Positions 16,664 to 27,300 are shown, numbered from the stretch's first letter. The stretch is DNA of 64,000 nucleotides from Streptomyces hundungensis (GCF_003627815.1 NZ_CP032698.1:1178001-1242000); one strand, 5' to 3'. The notes: generated from the letters alone by a model not told the origin. Numbers and translations are program-made.

Positions 16664-17467
16664 CTACCCCTTCGTGTTGAGGGTGAACGTGGCACCGTCG
16701 GGGTCGCTCAGGCGGACCCAGGGCCCGGAGCGCGCGACGCCCTCGGCCAGCACGGTGGCGCCGTGCGTCCGCGCCTTCTCGGCGTCGGCGCGCGGGTCCG
16801 CGACGGTGAAATGGGTGTGCCAGTGCGGCCTCAGACTGGGGTCGGGGGCGGCCTCCACCGCGCCGGAGGTGAGCCGGGCGACGACATGTCCGGCGTGGCG
16901 CAGGACGACCTCGTCGTGCTCGTACCGCACATCGCAGCAGCCGGGCCGGTCGCACGCCCAGTCCAGGACCTCTCCGTAGAAGATCGCCGCGGCGAAGGCG
17001 TCGCGGGTCTGGAGCCGGGTCCAGACCGGTGCGGTGTCCCGCCACTGCTCCCACTCGGGAACCAGCGGCCCCTGCCACAGGCCGAACACGGCGCCGTCCC
17101 GGTCCGAGGCGAGCGCCCCGCGTCCGGTGTGCAGCGCGACCGGGCCGACCGCCACCGTGCCGCCGCGCTCCCGGATGCGGCTGGCGGTGACGTCGGCGTC
17201 CTCCACCGCGAAGTACGGCGTCCACGCCACCGCGACCTGAAGTGCCGGGGCCAGCGCGCCGATTCCGGCGATGGGCACGCCGTCCGCCAGCGCGATCCGG
17301 AACTGCTCGCCCAGCGCCCCCGACCGGAACGTCCATCCCAGGACGGCACCGTAGAAGTCCTGCGTGGCACGCAGGTCCCGGGCCATCAGGCTCACCCAGC
17401 ACGGCGCCCCGAACACCGGTGCTCCGGAGCCGAGCCGGGCGGTGGAGTTGGTCGTGGGGGGCGTCAA
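16664..17467 (-). CDS. VOC family protein with two glyoxalase-like domains
   Basis: The protein consists of two tandem vicinal-oxygen-chelate domains. Each begins with a CW or RDA motif followed by a FYGAVLGW or FYGEVLDW strand-helix element (about 25-35 and 150-160). Such two-domain VOC proteins often act as hydroxylases, bleomycin-type resistance proteins or glyoxalases in actinomycetes. The start is uncertain: I favour TTG at 17467 with GAGG six bases upstream, but GTG codons at 17494 and 17518 are also in frame. It stands alone, divergent from the leader ORF and ATPase gene. Confidence 0.82.
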   Translation of the reverse strand: MTPPTTNSTARLGSGAPVFGAPCWVSLMARDLRATQDFYGAVLGWTFRSGALGEQFRIALADGVPIAGIGALAPALQVAVAWTPYFAVEDADVTASRIRERGGTVAVGPVALHTGRGALASDRDGAVFGLWQGPLVPEWEQWRDTAPVWTRLQTRDAFAAAIFYGEVLDWACDRPGCCDVRYEHDEVVLRHAGHVVARLTSGAVEAAPDPSLRPHWHTHFTVADPRADAEKARTHGATVLAEGVARSGPWVRLSDPDGATFTLNTKG

Positions 17468-17666
17468 GGGGGGCCTCGCTTCCAGGGGTGCGACACACAC
17501 CGGTCGTGGACCATCCACTATCCCGCCGCCGGCCCGGCCGTGCCTGTCGGCGGGACGAGCGGCGAGGCGCCGGGCCCGCGACCCCGCGCACCCCCGTGGC
17601 GCGGGGGACGGCGGTGCTTCGTGTTGCGGATGCGGCCGTACGGGTCATGCTGGAGGAATCCGCGCT

Positions 17667-17756
17667 GTGCTCACCTGGCTACTTTTAGTAGCCCTTGCGT
17701 GGTTTGCGGACGCGGGAGTGGCCGGCGAGCCGCTCCCGCCGACAAGGGAGCCGTAA
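17667..17756 (+). CDS. Putative leader peptide with rare codons upstream of the anti-sigma-kinase-like gene
   Basis: A 29-codon ORF starts with GTG after a GGAGGA motif (spacing about 10) and ends in TAA immediately before the GTG of the next gene at 17757. The peptide has a hydrophobic stretch (TWLLLVALAWF). Codons 5 to 7 are CTA, CTT and TTA, all rare in Streptomyces, and TTA needs the bldA tRNA. The ribosome binding site of the downstream gene (AAGGGAG, 17744-17750) lies inside this ORF, so translation of the two should be coupled. Reality as a gene is inferred from these features, not from a known family. Confidence 0.55.
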   Translation: MLTWLLLVALAWFADAGVAGEPLPPTREP

Positions 17757-18293
17757 GTGGTCACCATCGACAGTCCCCGCCAGTACACCCTGAGCCTGCA
17801 CGCGACGCCGGCCCGCATTCCGCAGGTCCGCCGTATCGTCGCCGCTCATCTGCGCCACTGGCGGTTGGAGAACATCCTTCAGCCCGTCAGCCTCGGCGTG
17901 TGCGAACTGCTGACCAACGTCCACCGCCACACCGAGGGCGATGGGAGTTGCGTGCTCGAACTGCGCTGGGCCCGTGGGCAGTTCGCCGCCTCCGTCGCCG
18001 ACGGCGACCCGCGACTGCCCCGCCTCCAGGGGCCCCAGCCGTTCGCGGAACGCGGTCGCGGCCTCGCCCTCGTCGCCCACCTCAGCGACAGCTGGGGCAC
18101 CCACACCACGCCCGAGGGCAAGGTCGTCTGGTTCACCCTGACCGCCCAGCCCCAGGCGCTCCGCCCGCTGCGCCCCCTTTCGCCGACGCCCACCCTCAGC
18201 ACGACGGTGAGCGCCCCGGTCCTGGTCGACTTCGATCTGAGGGCCCACGCGCACCCGCGGCGGACCGAGGCACGCTGCCTCAGCGACGCCTGA
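17757..18293 (+). CDS. ATP-binding protein, anti-sigma-factor serine-kinase-like (HATPase_c_2)
   Basis: The 178-residue protein is a GHKL ATPase of the SpoIIAB/RsbW type. It has the N box [12 protein letters not shown] (about 44-55), a G1-like VADGDPRLP and a G2-like GRGLALV followed by DSWG. The C-terminal ~50 residues are Pro-rich and variable. Members phosphorylate STAS antagonists or bind sigma factors; its partners are not adjacent, although a STAS gene (9848) and a PP2C gene (32617) lie in the window. The GTG start is preceded by AAGGGAG and directly follows the leader ORF. Confidence 0.88.
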   Translation: MVTIDSPRQYTLSLHATPARIPQVRRIVAAHLRHWRLENILQPVSLGVCELLTNVHRHTEGDGSCVLELRWARGQFAASVADGDPRLPRLQGPQPFAERGRGLALVAHLSDSWGTHTTPEGKVVWFTLTAQPQALRPLRPLSPTPTLSTTVSAPVLVDFDLRAHAHPRRTEARCLSDA

Positions 18294-18369
18294 TGTCCGG
18301 CCCCGCCCCGCGGCGAAGGGCCGCCGCTTCCACCCGGCGGGGGCGATCCGGAGCGGATACGCTCAGCTC

Positions 18370-19464
18370 ATGATCACGATGGGGGTCGAAGAAGAGTATG
18401 TGCTGGTCGACCCCGCCTCGGGCCAGCCCGCTCCGCTCTCCGAAGAGGTACGGGCGGCCGCCGGACTCGGGCCGCTGGTGCAGGAGCGCGAGGTGCAGCC
18501 CGAGCTGCTCCAGGCCCAGGTCGAGGTGGCCACGCCGGTCTGCTCGACCCTGGACGAGGTGGGCGGACATCTGCTGCGGTTGCGGCACGCGCTCGGCACC
18601 GCCGCCGAGCGCTACGGCTGCCGGCTCGCGGCGACGGCGGCGGCCCCGCTCACCGGGGTCGCCCCCGCCCTGGTCACCCGGGAACCGCGGTACCAGGCGC
18701 TGCGCGTGCAGGCGCCGCAGTTGGTGGACGAGCAGTTCATCAACGGCATGCACGTCCACGTCGGGATGCCCGACCGGGAGATCGGCGTGGCGGTACTCAA
18801 CCGGATCCGCGCCTGGCTGCCGACGCTGCTCGCCATGTCGGCCAACTCCCCGCTCTGGCAGGGCCGGGACACCGGTTTCGCGAGCTGGCGCACCCTGGTC
18901 TTCAGCCGCTGGCCGGTCTGCGGCCTGCCGCCCCGGTTCGCCGGTGCCGAGGACTACGACCGGCGCACCAAGGCTTTGATCGAGTCCGGGGCCATCGCCG
19001 ACACCGGTCAGCTCTACTGGCACGCGCGCCTGTCCGAGCGCTACCCCACCCTCGAAGTGCGGTGTCTGGACGTGCAGTTGAGGGCGGACGACGCGGTGAT
19101 GTTCGCGGGTCTGGTACGGGCGCTCGCGGCCACCGCCCTGCGTGAGCAGAAGAGCGGGGAGCCCGAGCCGCAGTGCCCGCCGGAGCTTCTCCAGGCCGCG
19201 ATCTGGCACGCCGCCCGGCACGGCCTCGGCGGCACCCTGATCGATGCGACGGGAAGCCCGCACAGCGCCGGTGACACCCTGTGCCGGCTCACCCAGCACA
19301 TCTCCCATGCCCTTGAGGCCTCCGGCGACGACCGCGAGGTCGGCGCCCTCATGCACCGGCTCCTGCGCCAGGGCAACGGCGCGGACCGGCAGCGCAAGGC
19401 GCTGGCCGACGGTGGGATGCCGGCCCTGCTCGACCTCATCACCACCGAGGCCACCGCCCCTTGA
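18370..19464 (+). CDS. Carboxylate-amine ligase, YbdK family (GCS2)
   Basis: This 364-residue protein belongs to the glutamate-cysteine ligase type 2 superfamily. It starts with [12 protein letters not shown] and has [14 protein letters not shown] (about 126-139) and EVRCLDVQL (about 231-239), which supply the ATP, Mg and acceptor sites. Family members form an amide between a carboxylate and an amine; actinomycetes make mycothiol rather than glutathione, so the true substrate is uncertain. It begins 76 bp after the ATPase gene and ends at a strong bidirectional terminator. Confidence 0.9.
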   Translation: MITMGVEEEYVLVDPASGQPAPLSEEVRAAAGLGPLVQEREVQPELLQAQVEVATPVCSTLDEVGGHLLRLRHALGTAAERYGCRLAATAAAPLTGVAPALVTREPRYQALRVQAPQLVDEQFINGMHVHVGMPDREIGVAVLNRIRAWLPTLLAMSANSPLWQGRDTGFASWRTLVFSRWPVCGLPPRFAGAEDYDRRTKALIESGAIADTGQLYWHARLSERYPTLEVRCLDVQLRADDAVMFAGLVRALAATALREQKSGEPEPQCPPELLQAAIWHAARHGLGGTLIDATGSPHSAGDTLCRLTQHISHALEASGDDREVGALMHRLLRQGNGADRQRKALADGGMPALLDLITTEATAP

Positions 19465-19612
19465 GCGCTCCGCCCCGTAACCGCTCGGGGCGGTTTCGGG
19501 CGGCGCCGGCGGCTGTTGGTCCCAACCCGTCCGGCGCCTTCGTCCCTTCGTACGCAAGGAACGTCCTTCCGAACTACCACGGCACGCCAGGAGGAAACCT
19601 CTCTCCCCACAT

Positions 19613-19649
19613 ACGGAAGGCACCCCGCGCGTGGCGGGGTGCCTTCCGT
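19613..19649. terminator. Bidirectional intrinsic terminator
   Basis: A perfect 16-bp stem (19613-19628 with 19634-19649, arm ACGGAAGGCACCCCGC) closes a 5-base loop. It lies between the convergent YbdK and DJ-1/PfpI genes. No U-tract is present, as is usual for Streptomyces. Confidence 0.9.
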
Positions 19650-19680
19650 GGGTTGAACGCCCACCGGCTTTCGGGGCTCG

Positions 19681-20214
19681 TCAGGGTGCGAGTTCGCCGA
19701 GGAGGGTCTCGCAGAACGCCTTCAGGTCGTCCGGCTTGCGGCTGGTGATCAGGGTGTTGGGGCCCGCTGTGCACACCTTGACCTGCTCGTCGACCCAGGT
19801 GCCGCCCGCGTTGGTGATGTCGGTGCGCAGGCTCGGCCACGAGGTGAGGGTGCGCCCGCGCAGCACGTCGGCCTCGACCAGCGTCCAGGGGGCGTGACAG
19901 ATCGCCGCGACGGGCTTGCCCAGGTCGAAGAACGCCTTCGCGAAGGCGACCGCGTCCTCGTCCATGCGCAGCGCGTCCGGGTTGGCGACCCCGCCCGGCA
20001 GCACCAGGGCGTCGTAGTCGTCCGGGCGGGCCTCGCCGACGGTGCGGTCCACCGCGAAGGTGTCCGCCTTGTCCAGGTGGTCGAAGGCCTGGACGCGCCC
20101 CGATTCGGGGGAGACCAGTTCCGGGGTGTGGCCCGCGTCGGCCACGGCCTTCCACGGGTCGGTCAGCTCGACCTGCTCGATGCCTTCCTTCGCTACGAGA
20201 AATGCCACCTTCAT
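19681..20214 (-). CDS. DJ-1/PfpI family protein (predicted deglycase/glyoxalase III type)
   Basis: The 177-residue class I amidotransferase-fold protein has the nucleophile elbow AAICHAPW (Cys106-His107) and an early acidic residue (Glu12) in GIEQVEL, as in PfpI/YhbO/DJ-1 proteins. Relatives act as protein deglycases, proteases or glutathione-independent glyoxalases that turn methylglyoxal into lactate. It is the last gene of a five-gene minus-strand run, 44 bp after the SDR gene. Its context with a lactate-dehydrogenase-like flavoprotein makes the glyoxalase role attractive but unproven. Confidence 0.9.
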   Translation of the reverse strand: MKVAFLVAKEGIEQVELTDPWKAVADAGHTPELVSPESGRVQAFDHLDKADTFAVDRTVGEARPDDYDALVLPGGVANPDALRMDEDAVAFAKAFFDLGKPVAAICHAPWTLVEADVLRGRTLTSWPSLRTDITNAGGTWVDEQVKVCTAGPNTLITSRKPDDLKAFCETLLGELAP

Positions 20215-20258
20215 GACGTCGCTCCTTCATCGGTGCACCGCGCTGTTCGCGGTGGGGT

Positions 20259-21269
20259 TCAGGTCTTGTCGCGGTACCGGCGCACCGCCCAGCCGGCCGC
20301 GGCCAGCGCGCTCAGGGCGGCGCCGGTGGCCAGCACGGGATGGTGGGCCGTCATCGCCTGGTACGAGCGGGCGTGGGCCTGCTCGTCGAAGATGCCGTGT
20401 GCGCCGTGGTCGTCCTTTGGCGCCCGGTCCAGGGGCTGCCACAGATTGCCCCGGGACGACTCCGGTGCCAGGTCCTCGCGCTGCTGCGAGCCGTATCCGG
20501 TACGGGCGAGATAGCGGTCGAGGAGGGCCGGCACGAACCGGTTGGCCCACACCGTGGCCACCGTGGAGGCGCCGACGTAGTACTGCTTGCGCCGGGGGTG
20601 GTCGGCGGCGAACAGCACGGCGCGCGCGGCGACTTCGGGCTGGTAGATCGGCGGGACGGGCTGGGGATGCCCGGACAGTCGCGAACGCACCCAGGAGAAC
20701 TGGGGCGTGTTGACCGCCGGCATCTGGACGACGGTGATACGTACATGGCTCTTGCTGTGGAGGAGTTCGGTGCGTACGGACGAGGTGAATCCGTTGACGG
20801 CGTGCTTGGCTCCGCAGTAGGCGGACTGGAGCGGAATGGATCGCTCCCCCAGTGCGGAGCCCACTTGCACGATGGTGCCCCGATCGCGGGGAAGCATGCG
20901 CGTAAGGGCGGTTTGCGTGCCGTGCACGAAGCCGAGGTAGCTGACGTCGGTGACGCGCCGGAACTCGTCCGCGGAGATCTCCGCGAAGGGCGCGAACACC
21001 GAGGTGAAGGCGACGTTGACCCAGACGTCGATGGGCCCGAAGGTCGCCTCGGCGACTTCGGCGGCCTTCTCGACCTGGTCGGGGTCGGCGACGTCGACGG
21101 GCAGCGCCAGCGCCCGCCCGCCCAGCTCCTCCACTTCCGCGGCGGCCGCGTCGAGGCCGGCCTCACCCCGGGCCAGCAGGACGACACGGTCTCCGCGCTC
21201 GGCGAACAGGCGGGCGGTGGCACGGCCGATGCCGGCGCTCGCTCCGGTGATGACGACGGTCTCGGGCAT
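20259..21269 (-). CDS. SDR family oxidoreductase with C-terminal membrane tail
   Basis: The 336-residue protein is a classical short-chain dehydrogenase: the Rossmann motif TGASAGIG (8-15) and active site YCGAKHA (about 150-156, YxxxK). After the core (about 1-250) it carries an extra ~85 residues ending in a hydrophobic segment (VLATGAALSALAAAGWAV) and basic RRYRDK, so it is probably anchored to the inner face of the membrane. It lies 49 bp after the enolase-superfamily gene and 44 bp before the DJ-1 gene in one apparent operon. The substrate is unknown. Confidence 0.9.
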   Translation of the reverse strand: MPETVVITGASAGIGRATARLFAERGDRVVLLARGEAGLDAAAAEVEELGGRALALPVDVADPDQVEKAAEVAEATFGPIDVWVNVAFTSVFAPFAEISADEFRRVTDVSYLGFVHGTQTALTRMLPRDRGTIVQVGSALGERSIPLQSAYCGAKHAVNGFTSSVRTELLHSKSHVRITVVQMPAVNTPQFSWVRSRLSGHPQPVPPIYQPEVAARAVLFAADHPRRKQYYVGASTVATVWANRFVPALLDRYLARTGYGSQQREDLAPESSRGNLWQPLDRAPKDDHGAHGIFDEQAHARSYQAMTAHHPVLATGAALSALAAAGWAVRRYRDKT

Positions 21270-21318
21270 GGCCTTCCTTTCGGGACACGACGGTGGACGG
21301 CACCCTCTCGCCACCGGA

Positions 21319-22446
21319 TCAGCCGGTGCGGTGGGGTTCGGCGTCGGCGCTCTTGAGGGTCAGTCCGTGGCCCGGCGATCCGTCGGCCCCGGGGCTGATG
21401 CTGCCGCCCGTGGGGTCCAACGTGCCGTCGAACCACAGGGATTCGAGGCGGACGTGGTCGTGGAACCACTCCAGATGGCGGAGGTTGGGCACGGCGGCCG
21501 CGGCGGACGCGTGTGCGTGCGGGGCGCAGTGGCCCGAGACGTCCAGGCCGAAGGCCTCGGCGAGGGCGGCCGCGCGCAGCCAGACGGTGAGGCCGCCGCA
21601 GCGGGTCGCGTCGGCCTGGAGGCAGTCGACCGCGCCGGCCCGCAGCATGTGCCCGAAGTAGGCCAGGGTGTAGCCGTACTCGCCGGCGGCGACATCCACG
21701 GCGGTGGCGGATCTGATCCGGGCGAGGCCGTCGAGGTCGTCCGACGAGACGGGTTCCTCGAACCAGCCGACGCCCTGGTCGTCGAGGAAGCGGCCCATCC
21801 GGACGGCCTGCTTGACGGTGTAGCCGCCGTTCGCGTCGACGTACAACTCGGTGGCGTCGCCGATGGTCGCGCGGGCCTTGGCGACGCGGTCCCGGTCGCG
21901 GTGCTCGGCGTGCCCCCACGACTCGCCGATCTTGATCTTGACCCGGGGGATGCCCTGGTCCTCGACCCACCGCCGCAGTTGCCGTTCCTGGCGCCGGTCG
22001 TCGTAGGTGGTGAAGCCGCCGCTGCCGTACACCGGCACCTGCGGGCGGGACCGTCCGAGGAGGTGGGTCAGCGGGACGCCGAGGAGGCGGGCTTTCAGGT
22101 CCCACAGGGCGATGTCCACGGCGGAGATGGCGCCGGCCACCAGGCCCGGGCGTCCGTCGTTGCGGACGGCCCGGGTCATCGCCTCGTTGGCGCCCGGTAC
22201 GTCCCAGGCGGAGCGGGCGCCGACCACCGGCGCCAGATGGCCGCGGACGTACGCCGCCGTCTCGGGCGCCCCATAGGTGTAGCCGAGTCCGGTGGTGGTG
22301 CCGGAGCGGGCGTGGACCACCACGAGGGTGGTCTTGGCCCACTCCAGCGTGCCGTCGGCCTCGGGGGTGTCGGTGGCCAGGGTGTAGGCGGCCGCCTCGA
22401 CCTCGTCGACCGAGGGCACGTCACCGGGCGCGGCTGTCCTCGTCAC
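21319..22446 (-). CDS. Enolase-superfamily enzyme (mandelate racemase/muconate lactonizing type)
   Basis: The 375-residue protein has the bidomain layout: a capping domain (1-130), then a barrel with KIKIG (KxK base motif, about 170), metal ligands in DANGGYT (about 199), EEPVSSDD (about 227) and AGEYG (about 250), and SGHCAPHAH (about 304-312, likely catalytic His). This set fits sugar-acid dehydratases or racemases that abstract an alpha-proton next to a carboxylate. The GTG start overlaps the stop of the ThDP gene (GTGA), so translation is coupled. The substrate cannot be named from sequence. Confidence 0.88.
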   Translation of the reverse strand: MTRTAAPGDVPSVDEVEAAAYTLATDTPEADGTLEWAKTTLVVVHARSGTTTGLGYTYGAPETAAYVRGHLAPVVGARSAWDVPGANEAMTRAVRNDGRPGLVAGAISAVDIALWDLKARLLGVPLTHLLGRSRPQVPVYGSGGFTTYDDRRQERQLRRWVEDQGIPRVKIKIGESWGHAEHRDRDRVAKARATIGDATELYVDANGGYTVKQAVRMGRFLDDQGVGWFEEPVSSDDLDGLARIRSATAVDVAAGEYGYTLAYFGHMLRAGAVDCLQADATRCGGLTVWLRAAALAEAFGLDVSGHCAPHAHASAAAAVPNLRHLEWFHDHVRLESLWFDGTLDPTGGSISPGADGSPGHGLTLKSADAEPHRTG

Positions 22447-24260
22447 TCGTGGTCGCCGCCGTCCGGGTGGCGGTGGCGGGTGCCGGGGAGCATCTCCTGC
22501 ACCTTGGCCTTCAGGCCCTGCCGGATCATGCCGGTGCGGTCGCTGTCGCCCTTGAGGACGGAGGCGGCCGCGGCCTCGATCTGGTCGAGCGAGGCGTGCG
22601 GAGGGATCGGCGGCACGGCCGGGTCGGTACGGAAGTCGAGGACGAACGGCCGGGTCGCGGCCAGCGCCTGGCGCCAGGCGCCCTCGACGTCGCCGGGCTT
22701 CTCCACCCGTACGCCGTCGAGGCCGATGGAACGGGCGAAGTCGGCGTAGGCGATGTCGGGCAGCGACTGGGAGGGCAGGAACTGGGGGGCGCCGGACATG
22801 GCGCGCATCTCCCAGGTGACCTGGTTGAGGTCCTGGTTGTTGAGGACCGCCACGATGAGCTGGGGGTTGCTCCACTCCTGCCAGTACTTGGCCGCGGTGA
22901 TCAGTTCGGCGAGCCCGTTCATCTGCATGGCGCCGTCGCCCACGATCGCGATGGCCGGGCGCTCCGGGTGGGCGAACTTGGCGCCGATGACATAGGGGAC
23001 GCCGGGCCCCATGGTGGCGAGCGTGCCCGACAGCGAGCCCCGCATCGAGCCGCGCATCCGCAGATGGCGGGCGTACCAGTTGGCGGCGGAACCGGAGTCG
23101 GCGGCCAGGATCACGTCAGGGGGGAGCAGCGCGTCCAGGGCGTGCACCACGTACTCGGGGTTGATGGGGTCGGCGTCCACCGCGGCCCGCCGTTCCATCA
23201 CCTCCCACCAGCGCGCGGTGTCCTTCTCGATCTTCTTGCGCCACTTGCCGTGCTTCTTGCGGGTCAGCCGCGGCAGGAGCCGCTTGAGGGTCTCGGCGGA
23301 GTCGCCGACGAGGTTGACCTCGAAGGGGTAGCGCAGGCCGATCATCTGCGGGTCGATGTCGATCTGCACCGCACGGGCCTGGTCGAGTTCGGGCAGGAAC
23401 TGCGTGTAGGGGAAGCTCGATCCGATGACGAGCAGGGTGTCGCACTCCTGCATCATCTCGTAGCTGGGCCGGGTGCCGAGCAGTCCGATGGAGCCCGTCA
23501 CATACGGCAGGTCGTCGGGGAGCGCGTCCTTGCCGAGGAGCGCCTTGGCCACGCCGGCGCCGAGGACGTCGGCGATCTGCTCGACCTCGGCGCGGGCGCT
23601 ACGGGCGCCTTGGCCGATGAGGATGGCGACCTTCTCGCCGGCGTTGAGCACCTCGGCGGCGCGGGCGATGTCGTCGTCCGCGGGGACCGGCGCGTAGGAG
23701 GACATGCCCATGCTGGAGGGCACCATCTTGAAGGCGTGCTGCGGCGGCGAGTAGTCGAGTTCCTGTACGTCGGCGGGGATGATGACGGCGGTCACCGTGC
23801 GCTGGGCTCGGGCGACGCGCATCGCGCGGTCGATGACGTTGGGGAGCTGCTCGGGGACGGTGACCATCTCGCAGTAGGCGCCGGCCACGTCCTTGTAGAG
23901 GCTCAGCAGGTCGACTTCCTGCTGGTAGGAGCCGCCCATGGCGCTCCGGTTGGTCTGGCCGACGATCGCGACGACCGGCACGTGGTCCAGTTTCGCGTCG
24001 TACAGGCCGTTGAGGAGGTGGATGGCGCCGGGCCCGGAGGTGGCCGCGCACACGCCGACCCGGCCGGAGAACTTGGCGTAGCCGACCGCTTCGAAGGCGG
24101 CCATCTCCTCGTGCCGGGCCTGCACGAAGACGGGCTTGTTCTCGGCGCGTCCCCAGGCGGCGAGCAGGCCGTTGATGCCGTCGCCGGGGTAGGCGAAGAC
24201 GTGCTCGACGTCCCATTCGCGCAGCCGCTGAAGGACGTAGTCGGAGACTTTGATCGTCAC
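22443..24260 (-). CDS. Thiamine-diphosphate enzyme, pyruvate oxidase (PoxB)-like
   Basis: The 605-residue protein has the three domains of ThDP/FAD oxidases and acetolactate synthases. The PYR domain carries FAYPGDGINGL and the activating Glu in ARHEEMAAFEA (about 48-54); a central domain follows; the PP domain has AIVGDGAMQMNG...NNQDLNQV (ThDP-Mg motif, about 438-470). It most resembles PoxB-like proteins, which convert pyruvate to acetate and CO2 and pass electrons to quinone. It lies 60 bp after the FAD/Fe-S oxidase gene and overlaps the next gene. Identity as pyruvate oxidase rather than a related decarboxylase is inference. Confidence 0.88.
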   Translation of the reverse strand: MTIKVSDYVLQRLREWDVEHVFAYPGDGINGLLAAWGRAENKPVFVQARHEEMAAFEAVGYAKFSGRVGVCAATSGPGAIHLLNGLYDAKLDHVPVVAIVGQTNRSAMGGSYQQEVDLLSLYKDVAGAYCEMVTVPEQLPNVIDRAMRVARAQRTVTAVIIPADVQELDYSPPQHAFKMVPSSMGMSSYAPVPADDDIARAAEVLNAGEKVAILIGQGARSARAEVEQIADVLGAGVAKALLGKDALPDDLPYVTGSIGLLGTRPSYEMMQECDTLLVIGSSFPYTQFLPELDQARAVQIDIDPQMIGLRYPFEVNLVGDSAETLKRLLPRLTRKKHGKWRKKIEKDTARWWEVMERRAAVDADPINPEYVVHALDALLPPDVILAADSGSAANWYARHLRMRGSMRGSLSGTLATMGPGVPYVIGAKFAHPERPAIAIVGDGAMQMNGLAELITAAKYWQEWSNPQLIVAVLNNQDLNQVTWEMRAMSGAPQFLPSQSLPDIAYADFARSIGLDGVRVEKPGDVEGAWRQALAATRPFVLDFRTDPAVPPIPPHASLDQIEAAAASVLKGDSDRTGMIRQGLKAKVQEMLPGTRHRHPDGGDHE

Positions 24261-24320
24261 GGGGGACAGCCTTTCGCTCGTTCGCTTCGCTGGTGGTGGG
24301 GTCGGGGCGAGCGTCCGGGC

Positions 24321-27300
24321 TCACCTGCGCCGTCGTCGGGTCCAGGCGTAGAGGGCGACCGCGGCGCCGGCGCACGCCAGCCCGGTCGCCGTGGTGGCCC
24401 GGTGTGCGTCGGTGGCCGACGGTTCGGGGCGGTCGGCGAGTTTCTCCGGGTGGTCGGCAGGCAGCGGCCCGTCGAGCCCCAGCGCCAGCGCTTCGGCCAG
24501 ATGCAGGGCGCGGCGTCCGGTGCGGCCCTGCTCGATCTGGGTGCGGCAGCTGAATCCGTCGGCGACGACCAGGGTGCTGGGGGCGGCCGCGCGGACCGCG
24601 GGCAGCACGCCCAGTTCGCCGATCTTCATGGACACCTCGTAATGGCCCCGCTCGAAGCCGAAGTTGCCGGCCAGACCGCAGCACCCCTCGTCCAGGACGT
24701 CGGCGTCCAGGCCCATACGGCGCATCAGTTCGCGGTCGGCGTCGTCCTTGAGGACGGCGTGTTGGTGGCAGTGGGTCTGAACGAGCGCCGTGCGGGCGAG
24801 AGTTGGCGGCTTCCACTCCTTCGGGGCGCGGTCGAGCAGGAACTCGGCGAGGGTCCGGAACTGATGGGTGAGCCGCTGGACGTCCTCGTCCTGCGGCATC
24901 AGTTCGGGGGCGTCGGCGCGGAAGACGGCGGTGCACGACGGTTCGAGCCCGATGACGGGCGTGCCCGCCTCGATCCACGGGCGCAACACGTCCAGGGTGC
25001 GGCCCAACACGCGCCGGGCGGTGGTGAGTTGACCGGTGGAGATCCAGGTGAGGCCGCAGCACACGGCCCGGGTGGGCACCGCGACGTGGAACCCGGCGCT
25101 CTCCAGGACCCGTACCGCCGACTTGGCGACGGCGGGATGGAAGTACGTGGAGAACGTGTCGGGCCACAGCACGACGGTCTTCTCGTCCGCCGGGTCCGGT
25201 TCGGGCAGACCGCGCGCGGACCACCACTGGAGGAACGACTCCTCGGCGAAGGCCGGCGCCTCCCGCTCGGGTGCGACCCCCGCGAGCCGCTTGCCGAGAC
25301 CGGCGAGGTACGGCGCGTGGGCGAGGGCGTTGGTGAGCCGCGGGGCGAGCCGGGACAGCCGGGCCCACAGGGGCAGCCAGCCCATCGAGTAGTGCGCGGC
25401 CGGGCGGGGGCGGTGGGCGTAGTGGTGGGCGAGGAACTCGGCCTTGTAGGTGGCCATGTCGACACCGGTGGGGCAGTCGGACTTGCAGCCCTTGCAGGCC
25501 AGACACAGGTCGAGGGCGTCATGGACCTCGGTGGAGCGCCAGCCGTCGGTCACCGGCGAGTCGGCGTGGCCGCCCAGCATCTCGAACAGGAGCCGGGACC
25601 GGCCGCGCGTGGAGTGCTCCTCCTCGCCCGTGGCGCGGTAGGAGGGACACATCACGCCGCCGGAGTGGGTGCGGCAGTTGCCGATGCCCACGCAGCGCAG
25701 CACCGCCTCGTTGAAGGAGCCGTGGTCGTCCGGGTAGGCGAAGTGGGTGACGTGCTCCTGGGGCCGCCAGCCCGCGCCGAGCCGCAGGTTCGCATCGCTG
25801 CGGTACGGCTCGACGACCTTGCCCGGGTTCATCCGCCCGGTCGGGTCGAACAACGCCTTGACCTCGCCGAAGGCGGCCACCAGGGACGGCCCGAACATGC
25901 GGACGAGGAGCTCGCCCCGGCCCTGTCCGTCCCCGTGCTCCCCCGACAAGGAGCCGCCGAAGGAGGCCACCAAGTCGGCGGCGCGGAACAGGAATTGGCG
26001 GAAGGCCGCCACGCCTTCGGCGGTTTTCAGGCCGAACGGGATCCGGGTGTGGACGCAGCCCTGCCCGAAGTGGCCGTACAGGGAGGGATGGTCGTAGCCG
26101 AACTCCTCGAACAGCTTCTTGAGGGCGCGCAGATAGTCGCCCAGGCGCTCCGGCGGTACGGCCGAGTCCTCCCAGCCCTCCCAGGTCTCCCGCTCGTCGG
26201 GCGGCCGGGCGGTCACCCCGAGTCCGGCCTCGCGGGCCTTGAGCATCTCCTGCTCGCGCGTGGTGTCGTCGGAGAACGCCACCGACGCGTCCTTCTCGTC
26301 CCGGCCGATCGCGCGCAGCAGCGCGTGGGCCGCGCTGTCGACGTCGTCCTGGCTGTCGCCGGTGAACTGCACGAGCAGCCAGCTGTCGCCCTCGGGAAAG
26401 TTGTCCAGGGACGCGAGATAGGCGTGTTCCTCGCGCATGAGCTGCGCCATCCGCCCGTCCAGCGCCTCCAGTTGGGCCGGGGAGCTGTGTTCGAGCAGAC
26501 GCGGCACGTCGTCGGCGGCGGCGCAGATGTCCGGGTAGCCGAGCACCAGAATGGCGTCGTACGGCGGCACGGGCACGAGGTCCAGCTCGGCCCGCACCAC
26601 CGTCACCAGCGTGCCCTCGCTGCCGACCAGGGCGCGTGCCAGGTCGAAGCCGTTCTCCGGGAGCAGCGAGTCCAGGTTGTAGCCGGAAACCCGGCGGGGG
26701 ATCTTGGGATAGCCGCGCCTGATCTCCGACAGCTCGCGGTCGACGAGGTCCTTGAGGCCCTGGTAGATCTCGGCGCGCCGACCGCCCTCGGCGACGATGG
26801 CCTCGAACTCCTCGGCGCTGGTGGGGCCGACCCACATCCGGGTGCCGTCGTAGGTGAGGACTTCCAGCCGCCGTACGTTGTCGACGGTCTTGCCGTACGC
26901 CTGCGCGGAGGCGCCGCAGGAGTTGTTCCCGATCATGCCGCCGAGCGCGCAGTGGCTGTGGGTCGACGGCTTGGGGCCGAACTTCAGCCGGTGCGGCGCG
27001 AGTTGGCGGTTGAGCTCGTCCAGGACGAGGCCCGGCTCCACGACACAGGTGCGCCGCTCGGGGTCGACCGAGACCAGGGCGTCGCAGTGTTTCGTCCAGT
27101 CGATGACGACCGCCGTGTTGGTGCACTGGCCCGCCAGGCTGGTTCCTCCGCCGCGCGAGAGGACCGGAGCGCCGAACTCCGCGCACACCGCGACCGCCTC
27201 GACCGCGGCGTCGACGGAGCGGGGCACGACCACCCCGATGGGGACCTGCCGGTAGTTGGAGCCGTCCGTGCTGTACGCGCCGCGGCTCCCGGCGTCGAAG

